Positions 1-7,463 of a DNA stretch of 7,585 nucleotides are shown here, piece by piece. The position numbers and the translations under genes are program-made. Under the pieces are notes generated by a model. The model saw nothing but the letters and a program-made list of their open reading frames with translations, had not been told where the DNA came from and did no database searches. This DNA is from an uncultured Oscillospiraceae bacterium. GTDB lineage: Bacteria; Bacillota; Clostridia; UBA1381. Location: positions 1-7,585 of the forward strand of contig CAMNAT010000090.1 in NCBI GenBank assembly GCA_946531785.1. Direction: 5' to 3'. Each line of letters begins with the position of its first letter. The first letter of the stretch is position 1.

Positions 1-847
1 CCGCCTCTCTCATCATGCCTCTTATCATAGCAGAATGCTCCTGTTTTCTTCCCTGTTGCAGCATTCCGTCGAATCTTTCAAATACAGTATTAAATATCTC
101 CTGCTGTGATATCCATATAAAAGCCGCTATAAGCACGATTGCAATGGCAAGAAAACCTATTGATTTCCTTATATCTACATTAGAAGCATAATCAACCAGA
201 GCTATCAAAGAAAAACCAACCACAAGCATGACAAGCACCTTTCTGGATCCGCTGCCGAGTGCTAACACTACAGGAACTATCATTGCCGGGTAAAGCATAT
301 ATTGCTTCCTTATGTATGCAAAATAAAAGCAGATAATAGCCGTGACAGACATATACATTCCTATCGCATTAACATTATTTATCTCCTGACCGGCTCTTTC
401 GCCTTCGCGTAACATATCCAAATAACCGGATATGCCATAAAACGCAAAAATATACACTGCCGAAATGAATCCGGAAAACATAATGGCTTTGAGAACCGCT
501 TCCATGTTATCAATTTCAAGCATGAAATTAAGAAGCACCAATGACATTATATACAGCTGAATCAATGTAACTATTTTTTCTGTTGCTAATCCGCTATCCC
601 TTGCCCACAACAAAGAAATAGAACACACTATTATAAACAACAGAAAAAAATGAAGATACGGTCCGAACTGTACAGGTATTCTATGAACAAAGAGAAAAAC
701 TGCACACATACCGACAGATGCTATAAAAAGAATCTGTGAATACTTATTTAAATCGGTCTTTATTGAAAAAACCAGTATTGAGCTGAAGTAAACTGTCAGC
801 ATTATCAACAGCCACTTTATCTGCTTTTTTTCTCTTTCTGTATGCAT
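1..847 (-). CDS. O-antigen polymerase/ligase-like membrane protein (Wzy/WaaL superfamily), partial: 3' end beyond left edge
   Basis: This open frame starts at an ATG at 847 and runs without a stop for 282 codons to the left edge, so the C-terminus is missing. An in-frame TGA lies three codons upstream of the ATG, which fixes the start, and an AAAGGGTG ribosome-binding site lies just ahead of it. I read about nine hydrophobic segments, at roughly residues 12-29, 38-55, 64-82, 92-110, 118-138, 160-179, 184-198, 204-220 and 230-247. Family-like marks are an NNVNAIG stretch (157-163), a small-residue/SRK motif (GSGSRK, 198-203) where O-antigen ligases carry S-x-S-R, and a later R-rich segment (R267 to R280) entering the large extracytoplasmic loop region. 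In a locus with sugar-nucleotide genes and glycosyltransferases, polymerisation of repeat units at the outer face of the membrane is the likeliest job; transfer (ligase) to an acceptor is the alternative. It begins 13 bases after the preceding glycosyltransferase. Confidence 0.8.
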   Translation of the reverse strand, partial: MHTEREKKQIKWLLIMLTVYFSSILVFSIKTDLNKYSQILFIASVGMCAVFLFVHRIPVQFGPYLHFFLLFIIVCSISLLWARDSGLATEKIVTLIQLYIMSLVLLNFMLEIDNMEAVLKAIMFSGFISAVYIFAFYGISGYLDMLREGERAGQEINNVNAIGMYMSVTAIICFYFAYIRKQYMLYPAMIVPVVLALGSGSRKVLVMLVVGFSLIALVDYASNVDIRKSIGFLAIAIVLIAAFIWISQQEIFNTVFERFDGMLQQGRKQEHSAMIRGMMREA

Positions 848-860
848 TTTCCATCACCCT

Positions 861-1955
861 TTAAAACACCATTCTTATAAACTCATCCGTTACGGATTCT
901 ATATCATATTTGTTCTCTTTAAAATAGCATTCGGTATCCTGCCTTTCCTTTTTTTCTTTTAATGTCTCGGCGCAGCATTCCGCCCACGCCTCTGCTCCAT
1001 TTTCAAGCGGCAAATATCTCACAAGTCCGGTGATATCCGCCTCACGCGTTATCGTATCCGATATAACGCAAGGCAGCCCTGCCGCCTGTGCCTCGATCAC
1101 AACATTAGGCATTCCCTCGTACAGCGAAGGAAACAACAGCATATCCATCACAGATAAGATCGCGGGCACATCGCTGCGTTTTCCGGCAAATATGACCTTG
1201 TCTCTGATACCGTATTCCTCCGTTTTCTTTTTTATTTCATCCCTGAGCTCTCCATCTCCGATAAGCAGAAGCCTTGCATTTACATTCATCTTCATTAGCT
1301 CTTTGAAAACGCCTATTAAGAATATATGATTTTTCTGTGCTGAGAATCTGCCGATATGACCTATGACAAAGCAGTTATCAAGTTTGAATTCGTTTTTATA
1401 TTTTTCTCTCTTTTCCATACTGAAATCGTATTCGTTATACGGAATACCGTTCCTCAGAAATACGATCTCGTTGTTTCTCACCGCTTTTTTTCCGAATGTA
1501 TATTCTGCCGCCTTATCCGATGGCGCTATTTTCACATTTGGCACCATAACAGGCAGAAATTTAAACAGTCTGTGCAGCAGCCTTTTTTTACTGCTGCCTG
1601 AGTTTGCATTTGATGAGCGCATCGCCAATATCTCAGCTCCACCTGATTTTGCAGCAATCAGATCCAGAACTGACAAAGAATGCTCATTTACGCGTATAAC
1701 GCTTTTATAGCCGTTTTCCTTAACAATACTCTTTATCGATCTCAAGCACTTCATTGGGCCGCTTGATTTTTCAACTATATGATATATCCTGCCTCCCAAG
1801 GCGATTATTTCATCCTCGTATTCGCCCTTCTGACTGTTCATAACGCAAAAATCCATCTGATATTGTGTTCGGTCGAGTCTGCGGTACATTTTCATCAAAA
1901 AGGTTTCTGCTCCGCCCTGATCCAATGACCCAACTATGCACAGTAATCTTTTCAT
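861..1955 (-). CDS. GT4-family glycosyltransferase
   Basis: Retaining GT-B glycosyltransferase of the GT4 type (364 residues), expected to act at the cytoplasmic face of the membrane and add one sugar from a nucleotide donor to the growing lipid-linked repeat unit. The N-terminal half carries the GSLDQGGAE loop (9-17) typical of polysaccharide GT4 enzymes. The C-terminal half has GRFSAQKNH (202-210), a GDGELR turn (233-238) and an intact E-x7-E motif, E280 to E288 within EGMPNVVIE. A TTG at 1976 could extend the protein by seven residues, but the ATG at 1955 is preferred: the protein then opens with MKRLLCIVGS as in relatives, AAGGA lies 10 bases upstream, and the start falls 7 bases after the stop of the preceding gene instead of inside it. 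Donor and acceptor cannot be read from sequence. Confidence 0.9.
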   Translation of the reverse strand: MKRLLCIVGSLDQGGAETFLMKMYRRLDRTQYQMDFCVMNSQKGEYEDEIIALGGRIYHIVEKSSGPMKCLRSIKSIVKENGYKSVIRVNEHSLSVLDLIAAKSGGAEILAMRSSNANSGSSKKRLLHRLFKFLPVMVPNVKIAPSDKAAEYTFGKKAVRNNEIVFLRNGIPYNEYDFSMEKREKYKNEFKLDNCFVIGHIGRFSAQKNHIFLIGVFKELMKMNVNARLLLIGDGELRDEIKKKTEEYGIRDKVIFAGKRSDVPAILSVMDMLLFPSLYEGMPNVVIEAQAAGLPCVISDTITREADITGLVRYLPLENGAEAWAECCAETLKEKKERQDTECYFKENKYDIESVTDEFIRMVF

Positions 1956-1962
1956 TTCACAC

Positions 1963-3006
1963 TCATCCTTTTTCAATGACCTCTGAGATCAGGGCTACGA
2001 CGGTATCAGGCATATATCTTTCAGCCTCGTTTAAACAATTCAGCCTCATTTTGTTCCACCTTGCCGGATCATTTACGGCATTTTGAATTTTTTCTGACAG
2101 ATCATCCACATCCGCAGCTTTATGAATATACCCTGTATAGCCGTCTTTTATTATCTCCCTGTTATACCGCCAATCGCTTACGATAGCGGGTAAGCCTGAA
2201 AATATCGCATCAATGAGCGTTCCTGCCATTCCTTCGCCTTCATAAAAGGTCGGGAACAGCAAAGCATAGTAGTCCTTCAAGACTCCAACACTCTCATTAG
2301 GCTGAACGAGCCCCTTATAGCTTATCTGCCCTGAGCTGCTCTCAATAAGACTTTTGAAGCCTTTCTCATAACCGGGATGAATCTGTCCGTATATATCAAG
2401 CTCGCATATATTCCTGCCAAAGGCCTTGTTGACCTTCATCACGGCGTTTGCCGCATCTTCTATCCCTTTTTCCCTCATTATTCTTGAAAAAGTGCAGAGT
2501 CTGAACGGCGGTACGGTGTTTTGCGGCAGGTCGGATATATCAGCCGCTTTCAGCCTTTTGAAATTCGGTAGCACCCTGACCCTGCATAGACCTTGATCCT
2601 CGAGCTTCCTTTTCATGTCATCAGTCTCAACCCAGATGTCATCAAGCTTCGCTAATGCTTTTTTTAAACCCGGCTTGCTTTCTATCAGCTCCGGCAGCCA
2701 TCCGCCGACAACATCGTAGTATAGCTTTATATGCTTCAGCTTTTTATAGAACGCAAGCATAGGAGCAAACACGGCAACTCCGTTGATGGCCGGCAGCATA
2801 ATAACTACATCTGCATGATTAACCTTCTTGTTGATCTCCAAAAACAGCTTTATCGCTTTATGTTTCCAGTTGTATGTGTCAACATATTCAATATTGTCAT
2901 TTCCATATCTGCCACATAATGCATAATACAGCTCCCTTGTCTTGACCGGCTGACCTCCCGTCGACATGGTCTCAAACTCAAATGCGCCAATAATGCATAT
3001 TCTCAT
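1963..3006 (-). CDS. GT-B glycosyltransferase (GT4-like) with Asp in the E-x7-E position
   Basis: A 347-residue GT-B fold glycosyltransferase. It starts with a Rossmann-like strand (MRICIIGAF) and a TGGQP donor/acceptor loop (16-20). It then has the inter-domain LPNF (146-149), a SRIMREKG turn (174-181) where GT4 enzymes carry their G-R-x-x-x-x-K-G motif, and YEGEGMAGTLIDA (255-267). In the last motif the first Glu is E258 and the second position of E-x7-E is D266. This is a conservative change that I recall in a subgroup of capsule glycosyltransferases, so the enzyme is probably active. It most likely transfers one sugar in repeat-unit assembly in the cytoplasm. The ATG at 3006 is preceded by AAGGATAAGGG. 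It lies 30 bases after rmlB, the largest gap in the window, and nothing but the ribosome-binding site is seen there. Sugar specificity is unknown. Confidence 0.87.
   Translation of the reverse strand: MRICIIGAFEFETMSTGGQPVKTRELYYALCGRYGNDNIEYVDTYNWKHKAIKLFLEINKKVNHADVVIMLPAINGVAVFAPMLAFYKKLKHIKLYYDVVGGWLPELIESKPGLKKALAKLDDIWVETDDMKRKLEDQGLCRVRVLPNFKRLKAADISDLPQNTVPPFRLCTFSRIMREKGIEDAANAVMKVNKAFGRNICELDIYGQIHPGYEKGFKSLIESSSGQISYKGLVQPNESVGVLKDYYALLFPTFYEGEGMAGTLIDAIFSGLPAIVSDWRYNREIIKDGYTGYIHKAADVDDLSEKIQNAVNDPARWNKMRLNCLNEAERYMPDTVVALISEVIEKG
1966..1970 (-). promoter_or_regulatory. Ribosome-binding site deciding the start of the 861-1955 glycosyltransferase
   Basis: AAGGA (continuing into AAGGATGAG) lies at the very 3' end of the preceding glycosyltransferase gene, 10 bases ahead of the ATG at 1955. 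It favours that ATG over the in-frame TTG at 1976, which would lie upstream of this site. Its position inside the previous gene suggests translational coupling. Confidence 0.6.
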
Positions 3007-3036
3007 ATTACCCTTATCCTTTTTTCAGAGCCATTA

Positions 3037-4062
3037 TTATCTGTCTCCATACATCTTCTCATAATATTGCTGATATTCTCCTGAGATTATATTCTCCCAC
3101 CATGATTTGTTATCAAGATACCACTGTACCGTCTTTACTATACCGTCATCAAACATCGTCTCAGGCAACCACCCAAGCTCGTTATGTATCTTTGTCGGGT
3201 CTATTGCATATCTGAGATCGTGCCCCTTGCGGTCTGTAACATATGTAATGAGACTTTCGGGCTTGCCGAGAAGCTCAAGTATCTTTTTAACTATATATAT
3301 ATTGGTTTTTTCGTTATGTCCTCCTATGTTGTATACCTCGCCGACTCTGCCGTTATGTATGATCAGGTCTATCGCCTTGCAGTGATCCTCAACATAGAGC
3401 CAGTCCCGTACATTGAGTCCTTCACCGTATACCGGCAGAGGTTTGCCCGCCAATGCGTTTGCTATCATAAGAGGAATAAGCTTCTCCGGGAAGTGGTATG
3501 GTCCGTAATTATTTGAGCAGCGCGAGATCGTTACAGGCAGGCCATAGGTGCGGTGATATGCCAGAACAAGTAGATCCGCCGCCGCCTTTGATGATGAATA
3601 CGGACTGGAGGTATGTATAGGTGTCTCCTCAGTAAAAAACAGATCGGGTCTGTCCAGCGGAAGATCTCCGTACACCTCATCCGTAGACACCTGATGATAC
3701 CTTTCTATCCCGTACTTACGGCAAGCATCCATAAGCGTCGCCGTTCCCATTATGTTCGTCTCAAGAAAAATGCCGGGATCCTCTATTGAGCGGTCAACAT
3801 GACTTTCCGCCGCAAAGTTTACAACAATATCCGGCTTTTCTTCCTCAAACAGCTTATATACCGCATCACGGTCGCAGATGTCAGCCTTTACAAAACGAAA
3901 TTTCGGATTATCCATCACCGGTTCAAGCGTTGAGAGATTACCCGCATAAGTTAGCTTATCCAAGCATACTATTCTATAGTCTTTATGTCTTTCAAGCATC
4001 AAAAACACAAAGTTACTGCCGATAAACCCGGCTCCGCCGGTCACTATTATTGTTTTTGACAT
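3037..4062 (-). CDS. rfbB: dTDP-glucose 4,6-dehydratase (RmlB)
   Basis: Cytosolic NAD-dependent extended short-chain dehydrogenase that converts dTDP-glucose to dTDP-4-keto-6-deoxyglucose, the branch point for dTDP-6-deoxyhexoses. The 341-residue length is normal. TGGAGFIG (8-15) is the NAD-binding loop. The S-T-D-E series at 126-129 holds the catalytic Thr, Asp and Glu that distinguish dehydratases from simple epimerases, and Y155-x3-K159 is the catalytic pair. SRCSNNYGPYHFPEKLIP (180-197) and the GLNVRDW segment (215-221) are near-invariant RmlB signatures. The gene ends in tandem TAA TAA. It starts at 4062, two bases after the TAG of rmlA, and its ribosome-binding site (GGAGG) is encoded by the last codons of rmlA, so the two are probably translationally coupled. 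Nothing is missing. Confidence 0.97.
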   Translation of the reverse strand: MSKTIIVTGGAGFIGSNFVFLMLERHKDYRIVCLDKLTYAGNLSTLEPVMDNPKFRFVKADICDRDAVYKLFEEEKPDIVVNFAAESHVDRSIEDPGIFLETNIMGTATLMDACRKYGIERYHQVSTDEVYGDLPLDRPDLFFTEETPIHTSSPYSSSKAAADLLVLAYHRTYGLPVTISRCSNNYGPYHFPEKLIPLMIANALAGKPLPVYGEGLNVRDWLYVEDHCKAIDLIIHNGRVGEVYNIGGHNEKTNIYIVKKILELLGKPESLITYVTDRKGHDLRYAIDPTKIHNELGWLPETMFDDGIVKTVQWYLDNKSWWENIISGEYQQYYEKMYGDR

Positions 4063-4064
4063 TC

Positions 4065-4937
4065 CTATTCCTCCACCAGGGACAGCAGATACTGTCCATA
4101 TTCGGTCATTTTAAGCTCATTGCCTATCGACCTCAGCTGTTCATCGTCTATGAACCCTCTGCGCCACGCTATTTCCTCGATGCATGAGATATAAAAGCCC
4201 TGCATTTCCTGTATTGTTTTGACAAAGCCGGATGCTTTATACATACCCTTCGGCGAGCCTGTATCGAGCCATGCCATGCCTCGTCCCATTAGAGTGACAT
4301 GCAGCTTTCCATTTTCGAGGTATGCGTTATTTATCGCCGTTATCTCTATCTCTCCGCGCGCTGACGGCTTAACATTCTTCGCGAGCTCTACGACATCGTT
4401 GTCATAGAAATACAGTCCCGGCACCGCATAATTTGATTTAGGTTTTTCCGGCTTTTCTTCTATTGAGATAACCTTATTGTTTTCGTCAAACTCAACAACA
4501 CCAAAGGCTCTCGGATTCTTTACCGGATAACCAAATATAGCCGCGCCATGATCTGATACCTGCTGCTTTGCCTGTCTTATGATACCGCTGAAATTCTGCC
4601 CGTAAAACACATTATCGCCGAGCACGAGACAAACGCTGTCATTTCCTATAAATTCCTCACCCAGTATAAACGCGTCTGCAAGTCCGCGCGGCTTGTCCTG
4701 TACCTTGTATTCGATATGTATTCCTATTCTCGATCCGTCACCGAGCAGCTTTCTGTAATTATCTATATCCTCCGGTGTGGATATGAGAAGGATCTCTCTT
4801 ATCTCCGCAAGCAGAAGCACCGATAACGGATAGTAGATCAGCGGCTTATCATATATCGGCAATAGCTGCTTTGATACAGAAATGGTATTCGGGTAAAGCC
4901 GTGTACCCTTGCCGCCCGCCAAAATAATACCTTTCAT
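4065..4937 (-). CDS. rfbA: Glucose-1-phosphate thymidylyltransferase (RmlA)
   Basis: Nucleotidyltransferase that makes dTDP-glucose and pyrophosphate from dTTP and glucose-1-phosphate, the first step of dTDP-deoxysugar synthesis, in the cytosol. At 290 residues it has the normal length of the short RmlA class. GGKGTRLYP (8-16) is the nucleotide-binding signature, followed by SKQLLPIYDKP (22-32). LGDNVFYG (106-113) carries the metal-binding Asp108, EEKPEKPKS (160-168) is the sugar-phosphate region, and D225 in AWLDTG (222-227) is the second metal ligand. After WLDTG the usual T-H-x-S-L is replaced by S-P-K-G-M, a local departure from the textbook sequence that spares the catalytic residues. 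AAGGAG lies ahead of the ATG, and the gene begins 10 bases after the SDR gene. End-product inhibition by the finished dTDP-sugar is known for the family. Confidence 0.97.
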   Translation of the reverse strand: MKGIILAGGKGTRLYPNTISVSKQLLPIYDKPLIYYPLSVLLLAEIREILLISTPEDIDNYRKLLGDGSRIGIHIEYKVQDKPRGLADAFILGEEFIGNDSVCLVLGDNVFYGQNFSGIIRQAKQQVSDHGAAIFGYPVKNPRAFGVVEFDENNKVISIEEKPEKPKSNYAVPGLYFYDNDVVELAKNVKPSARGEIEITAINNAYLENGKLHVTLMGRGMAWLDTGSPKGMYKASGFVKTIQEMQGFYISCIEEIAWRRGFIDDEQLRSIGNELKMTEYGQYLLSLVEE

Positions 4938-4947
4938 TTCTTTCTCC

Positions 4948-5868
4948 TTATATTCCAGATCTTTTTAACCAATCAGAGGTTATCAATATACTTTCTTCAA
5001 AATCACTGCTTGCTTCAAATCCTGTATCATTATATAAAGCGTTTATATCTATATTTTTATAATCAACACCTGACGGCACATCGGGGTATTCACCGAATAA
5101 CAGCGGACATTCAGGATTAAGAATATCCGCAATATCCTTGATCATTTCCTTGAAGGTCTTTATTTTTCTGTGACCTATATAGTAGCTCTTCATATTAAGT
5201 CCTTTTTCGCCTATAGCTTCAAAAGCACCCACAATATCATCTATATATATCATATCATATAGATCGTTGCCCTCTATCAGCTTACAAGGAGTGTTATTCA
5301 TAAGATTTTTCATGACAACATTCGGTATCATCATAGAACGATTGTTCTCACCGTATGCCATAGCAATGCGCCCTGTACAGAATTCTATATTATTGTTAAA
5401 TGCGATCGTTTTGCATATTGCTTCAGCGACTTGTTTAACAGCTGAATAAATATATGTGTATCTCGGCTCAATATAGTCAGCCTTGATATACTCATTCATT
5501 TCATATTCATTCATAGTTCCGGCAAATACAAATTTTTTTACACCTATTTTAACTGCTTCGTTTAACGCATCACAAGCATATTTTGCATTATTAAGCTGTA
5601 ATGTATGATCTCTGAACGCAGCACCATAAACCCCCTGCCACGCAAAATGATAAAAAACATCTATTTCAGCATCCTTTATCATTTCATGCGGTCTGCCATA
5701 ATCAATAAAGCTTGCCGTAACAGGTATAAAGTTATTATACTCTTTAAAGTGTTTCAGATGCTGTGCTGAAATATCTATTCCATAAACAACAACACCCTTA
5801 TCAAGAAGGTACTTCGTCAGGGCACCGCCAATAAAGCCGCCTGCGCCGGTAATGATGACCTTTTTCAT
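4948..5868 (-). CDS. Extended-SDR NDP-sugar reductase/epimerase, probable dTDP-4-keto-deoxyhexose 4-ketoreductase
   Basis: A 306-residue extended short-chain dehydrogenase. TGAGGFIG (7-14) binds NAD(P), T118 in FAGT is the Ser/Thr of the catalytic triad, and Y141-x3-K145 (YSAVK) is the catalytic pair. It lacks the T-D-E dehydratase series, so it should be a plain reductase or epimerase. It does not look like RmlD, which normally opens with a GxxGQLG loop. Placed between an RmlC homologue and RmlA, it is best explained as the C-4 ketoreductase that finishes a dTDP-deoxysugar; a C-4 epimerase is the alternative. The ATG at 5868 shares one base with the upstream TGA (TGATG), behind GGAGGAG. A GTG one codon earlier, at 5871, is equally possible. 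Counted lines of this gene are about 32-35% GC, clearly below rmlA and rmlB beside it. Confidence 0.82.
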   Translation of the reverse strand: MKKVIITGAGGFIGGALTKYLLDKGVVVYGIDISAQHLKHFKEYNNFIPVTASFIDYGRPHEMIKDAEIDVFYHFAWQGVYGAAFRDHTLQLNNAKYACDALNEAVKIGVKKFVFAGTMNEYEMNEYIKADYIEPRYTYIYSAVKQVAEAICKTIAFNNNIEFCTGRIAMAYGENNRSMMIPNVVMKNLMNNTPCKLIEGNDLYDMIYIDDIVGAFEAIGEKGLNMKSYYIGHRKIKTFKEMIKDIADILNPECPLLFGEYPDVPSGVDYKNIDINALYNDTGFEASSDFEESILITSDWLKRSGI

Positions 5869-6440
5869 CACTTGTTCTCCTCCACCGTGAAGTTTACATC
5901 ACTTTCCTTTAGTGTAGGAGCTTTTGTATCCTTTTCAGATATGATAGGGCTGTCAGTTCCCCAGTCTATACCAATATCCGGATCATTCCATGCTATTGAT
6001 CTGTCATATTCGGGATAATACCACTCATCCACCTTGTACTGGACCTCACAGTCATCATCAAGTGTTATGAATGCATGACCAAAGCCGGATGGTATCCATA
6101 TTTGCTTTCTGTTCTCGGCGGAAAGCTCAACCGCCACCCACTTCTTGAAATATGGGGAATCCTTTCGTAAATCAACTGCGTAATCCATTACTCTTCCTCT
6201 TACGCATCTGACAAGCTTCAGTTGCGGTTTTGGATTGTTCTGAAAATGTATGCCGCGTATTATGCCCTTCTTCTTTGAATAGCTGTGGTTATCCTGTATA
6301 AATACCGGCTCTAAACCATATTGCGCCATCGTTCTTGATGAATATGTTTCACAGTAATATCCTCTGAAATCCTCAAAATATGTAGGCTCTATTATCTTAA
6401 CACCCGGCAACTCCAGGTCTGTTATCTTTAATACCGCCAT
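5868..6440 (-). CDS. rfbC: RmlC-type dTDP-4-keto-deoxyhexose 3,5-epimerase (or 5-epimerase)
   Basis: A 190-residue cupin epimerase that inverts C-5, or C-3 and C-5, of a dTDP-4-keto-6-deoxyhexose in the cytosol. FEDFRGYYCETY (22-33) and QDNHSYSKKKGIIRGIHFQ (49-67) are family signatures. H65 is the expected catalytic base, K75 a conserved active-site Lys, Y135 in QYK the general acid, and D171 in SEKD (168-171) the partner of the His. WIPSGFGHAF (115-124) and WNDPDIGIDW (151-160) complete the pattern, so the active site is intact. In a rhamnose pathway this would be RmlC. Here a 2,3-dehydratase and a C-3 ketoreductase precede it and no rmlD is seen, so a 5-epimerase role like that of EvaD-type homologues in dideoxysugar clusters is as likely. 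The ATG at 6440 lies one base after the preceding TAA, with GGAGAG just upstream. Confidence 0.92.
   Translation of the reverse strand: MAVLKITDLELPGVKIIEPTYFEDFRGYYCETYSSRTMAQYGLEPVFIQDNHSYSKKKGIIRGIHFQNNPKPQLKLVRCVRGRVMDYAVDLRKDSPYFKKWVAVELSAENRKQIWIPSGFGHAFITLDDDCEVQYKVDEWYYPEYDRSIAWNDPDIGIDWGTDSPIISEKDTKAPTLKESDVNFTVEENK
5877..5883 (-). promoter_or_regulatory. Ribosome-binding site of the SDR gene inside the RmlC-type gene
   Basis: GGAGGAG is encoded by the last codons of the epimerase gene and sits ahead of both candidate starts, GTG at 5871 and ATG at 5868. Spacing does not separate the two. The TGATG overlap makes stop-start coupled translation likely. Confidence 0.55.
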
Positions 6441-6441
6441 T

Positions 6442-7461
6442 TTAATTCTCTCCTTTCACCGCATCAACAAGCTCAGCTTGTTTTATTATAGATTTATAAT
6501 TATTAATTCTCTCTTTGTCATCATTAACACAACTGCAGAATTTCTTTATTGATTTTGCAAAGGTATCATCTGCGGAAAGTGTTATTGTTTCTGTTTCATT
6601 TCCGATCTTAACAGCCGCGGTCGGCACAAATCCGGCAGGCGCAGTAAGTATCCGCCCTGTTGTTATACAGCCCTTGCTGCCCCATACTTCAAGGTCGCAT
6701 TTATAGCTGTTGTCCATACCGAAGCTTATCTGGGCAGCAACACCTTTATCATTTACAAGTGCTGCACTTCCGTATATATCGACCTCGAACTCATCAGTAT
6801 AATTGAGTTGTGAATATTCTATTCTTGCATTATCTCCTAAAAGCATCGTTGCAAGCTTTAAGGTATATCCACCGCAATCCAATAATGCACCGCCACCCAA
6901 AGCCTTGTTATACCTGAAATCATTCTTTGCACGTTGCGGGAATCCGAATGCTATCCTGTACAGTCTTACATCGCCTATCTTTCCACTTTGCACTATATCG
7001 TTTATTTCCTCTATCTGTTTATGAAATGCAAACATATAGTTTTCATGCATCGCAAGTCTATGTTTTGCCGCTATATCAGCCAGCTCTTTTGTGTCTCTTG
7101 ATTTTGTAGTTGATGGTTTTTCAAGAAAGATATGCTTGCCCTCAGCAAGTGCTTCTTTTGCCCATTTATAATGCAGCGCCGGTGGCAACGGAAGATATAC
7201 AGCATCTATTTCATCAGAAGCGATCAGCTCTCGATAGCTTGAAAATACTCTTCCGCCATATTCTTCTTTAAAGCTGTATGCTTTTTTTTCTTCATTTTCT
7301 ATCACTGCATTATCAACTGTATTTCCCTCTCCGAACCATTCTTCGCCACTTGCGGACGCTACACCTATGTATTCCGCCTCGTCAACATTGGCTATTGCCG
7401 GCATAAACCTGCGAAAGGCAATCTCCGACGGGCATATTATGCCTATTCTTGTTTTATTCAT
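6442..7461 (-). CDS. Gfo/Idh/MocA oxidoreductase, probable NDP-sugar C-3 ketoreductase
   Basis: A 339-residue NAD(P)-dependent oxidoreductase with the two-domain Gfo/Idh/MocA layout: a Rossmann domain to about residue 120, then an alpha/beta sheet domain. The dinucleotide loop is atypical (GIICPSEIAFRRF, 7-19) instead of GxGxxG. EKP at 114-116 carries the conserved Lys115. The second signature, GGGALLDCGGYTLK (189-202), has Tyr199 where most members have His. A Tyr here is what I recall for KijD10, the C-3 ketoreductase of dTDP-L-digitoxose synthesis. Since a probable 2,3-dehydratase ends two bases upstream, reduction of the 3-keto group of a dTDP-3,4-diketo-2,6-dideoxyhexose is the best-supported role. 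A frame reaching 7512 exists, but the ATG at 7461 is chosen: GGAG lies 8 bases upstream and the longer form would overlap the dehydratase by 49 bases. Confidence 0.85.
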   Translation of the reverse strand: MNKTRIGIICPSEIAFRRFMPAIANVDEAEYIGVASASGEEWFGEGNTVDNAVIENEEKKAYSFKEEYGGRVFSSYRELIASDEIDAVYLPLPPALHYKWAKEALAEGKHIFLEKPSTTKSRDTKELADIAAKHRLAMHENYMFAFHKQIEEINDIVQSGKIGDVRLYRIAFGFPQRAKNDFRYNKALGGGALLDCGGYTLKLATMLLGDNARIEYSQLNYTDEFEVDIYGSAALVNDKGVAAQISFGMDNSYKCDLEVWGSKGCITTGRILTAPAGFVPTAAVKIGNETETITLSADDTFAKSIKKFCSCVNDDKERINNYKSIIKQAELVDAVKGEN

Positions 7462-7463
7462 AT

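Noticed and set aside
1030..1710. Several plus-strand open frames of 81-115 codons opposite the first glycosyltransferase
   Set aside because: They lie wholly inside a well-supported minus-strand gene, overlap each other in different frames, show no recognisable domain and have no convincing ribosome-binding sites.
3007..3036. Possible promoter or terminator in the 30-base gap between rmlB and the next glycosyltransferase gene
   Set aside because: No hairpin and no paired -35/-10 sequence is visible; the A-rich stretch is followed directly by the ribosome-binding site AAGGATAAGGG.
3107..4025. Plus-strand open frames opposite rmlB
   Set aside because: They are antisense shadows of a strongly conserved gene, with odd composition (many Cys, Ser and Pro) and no family resemblance.
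5239..5264. Inverted repeat ATCTATAT ... ATATAGAT with a 10-base loop
   Set aside because: It is AT-only apart from one pair, sits in the middle of the SDR coding frame (around Y-D-M-I-Y-I-D-D) and has no T-run, so it is most simply codon-driven low complexity rather than a terminator or operator.
3037..6440. A standard dTDP-L-rhamnose (rmlABCD) operon
   Set aside because: RmlA, RmlB and an RmlC homologue are present, but no RmlD is visible, and the 2,3-dehydratase tail plus the Gfo/Idh/MocA enzyme fit a dideoxysugar better. Rhamnose remains the fallback if the dehydratase call fails.
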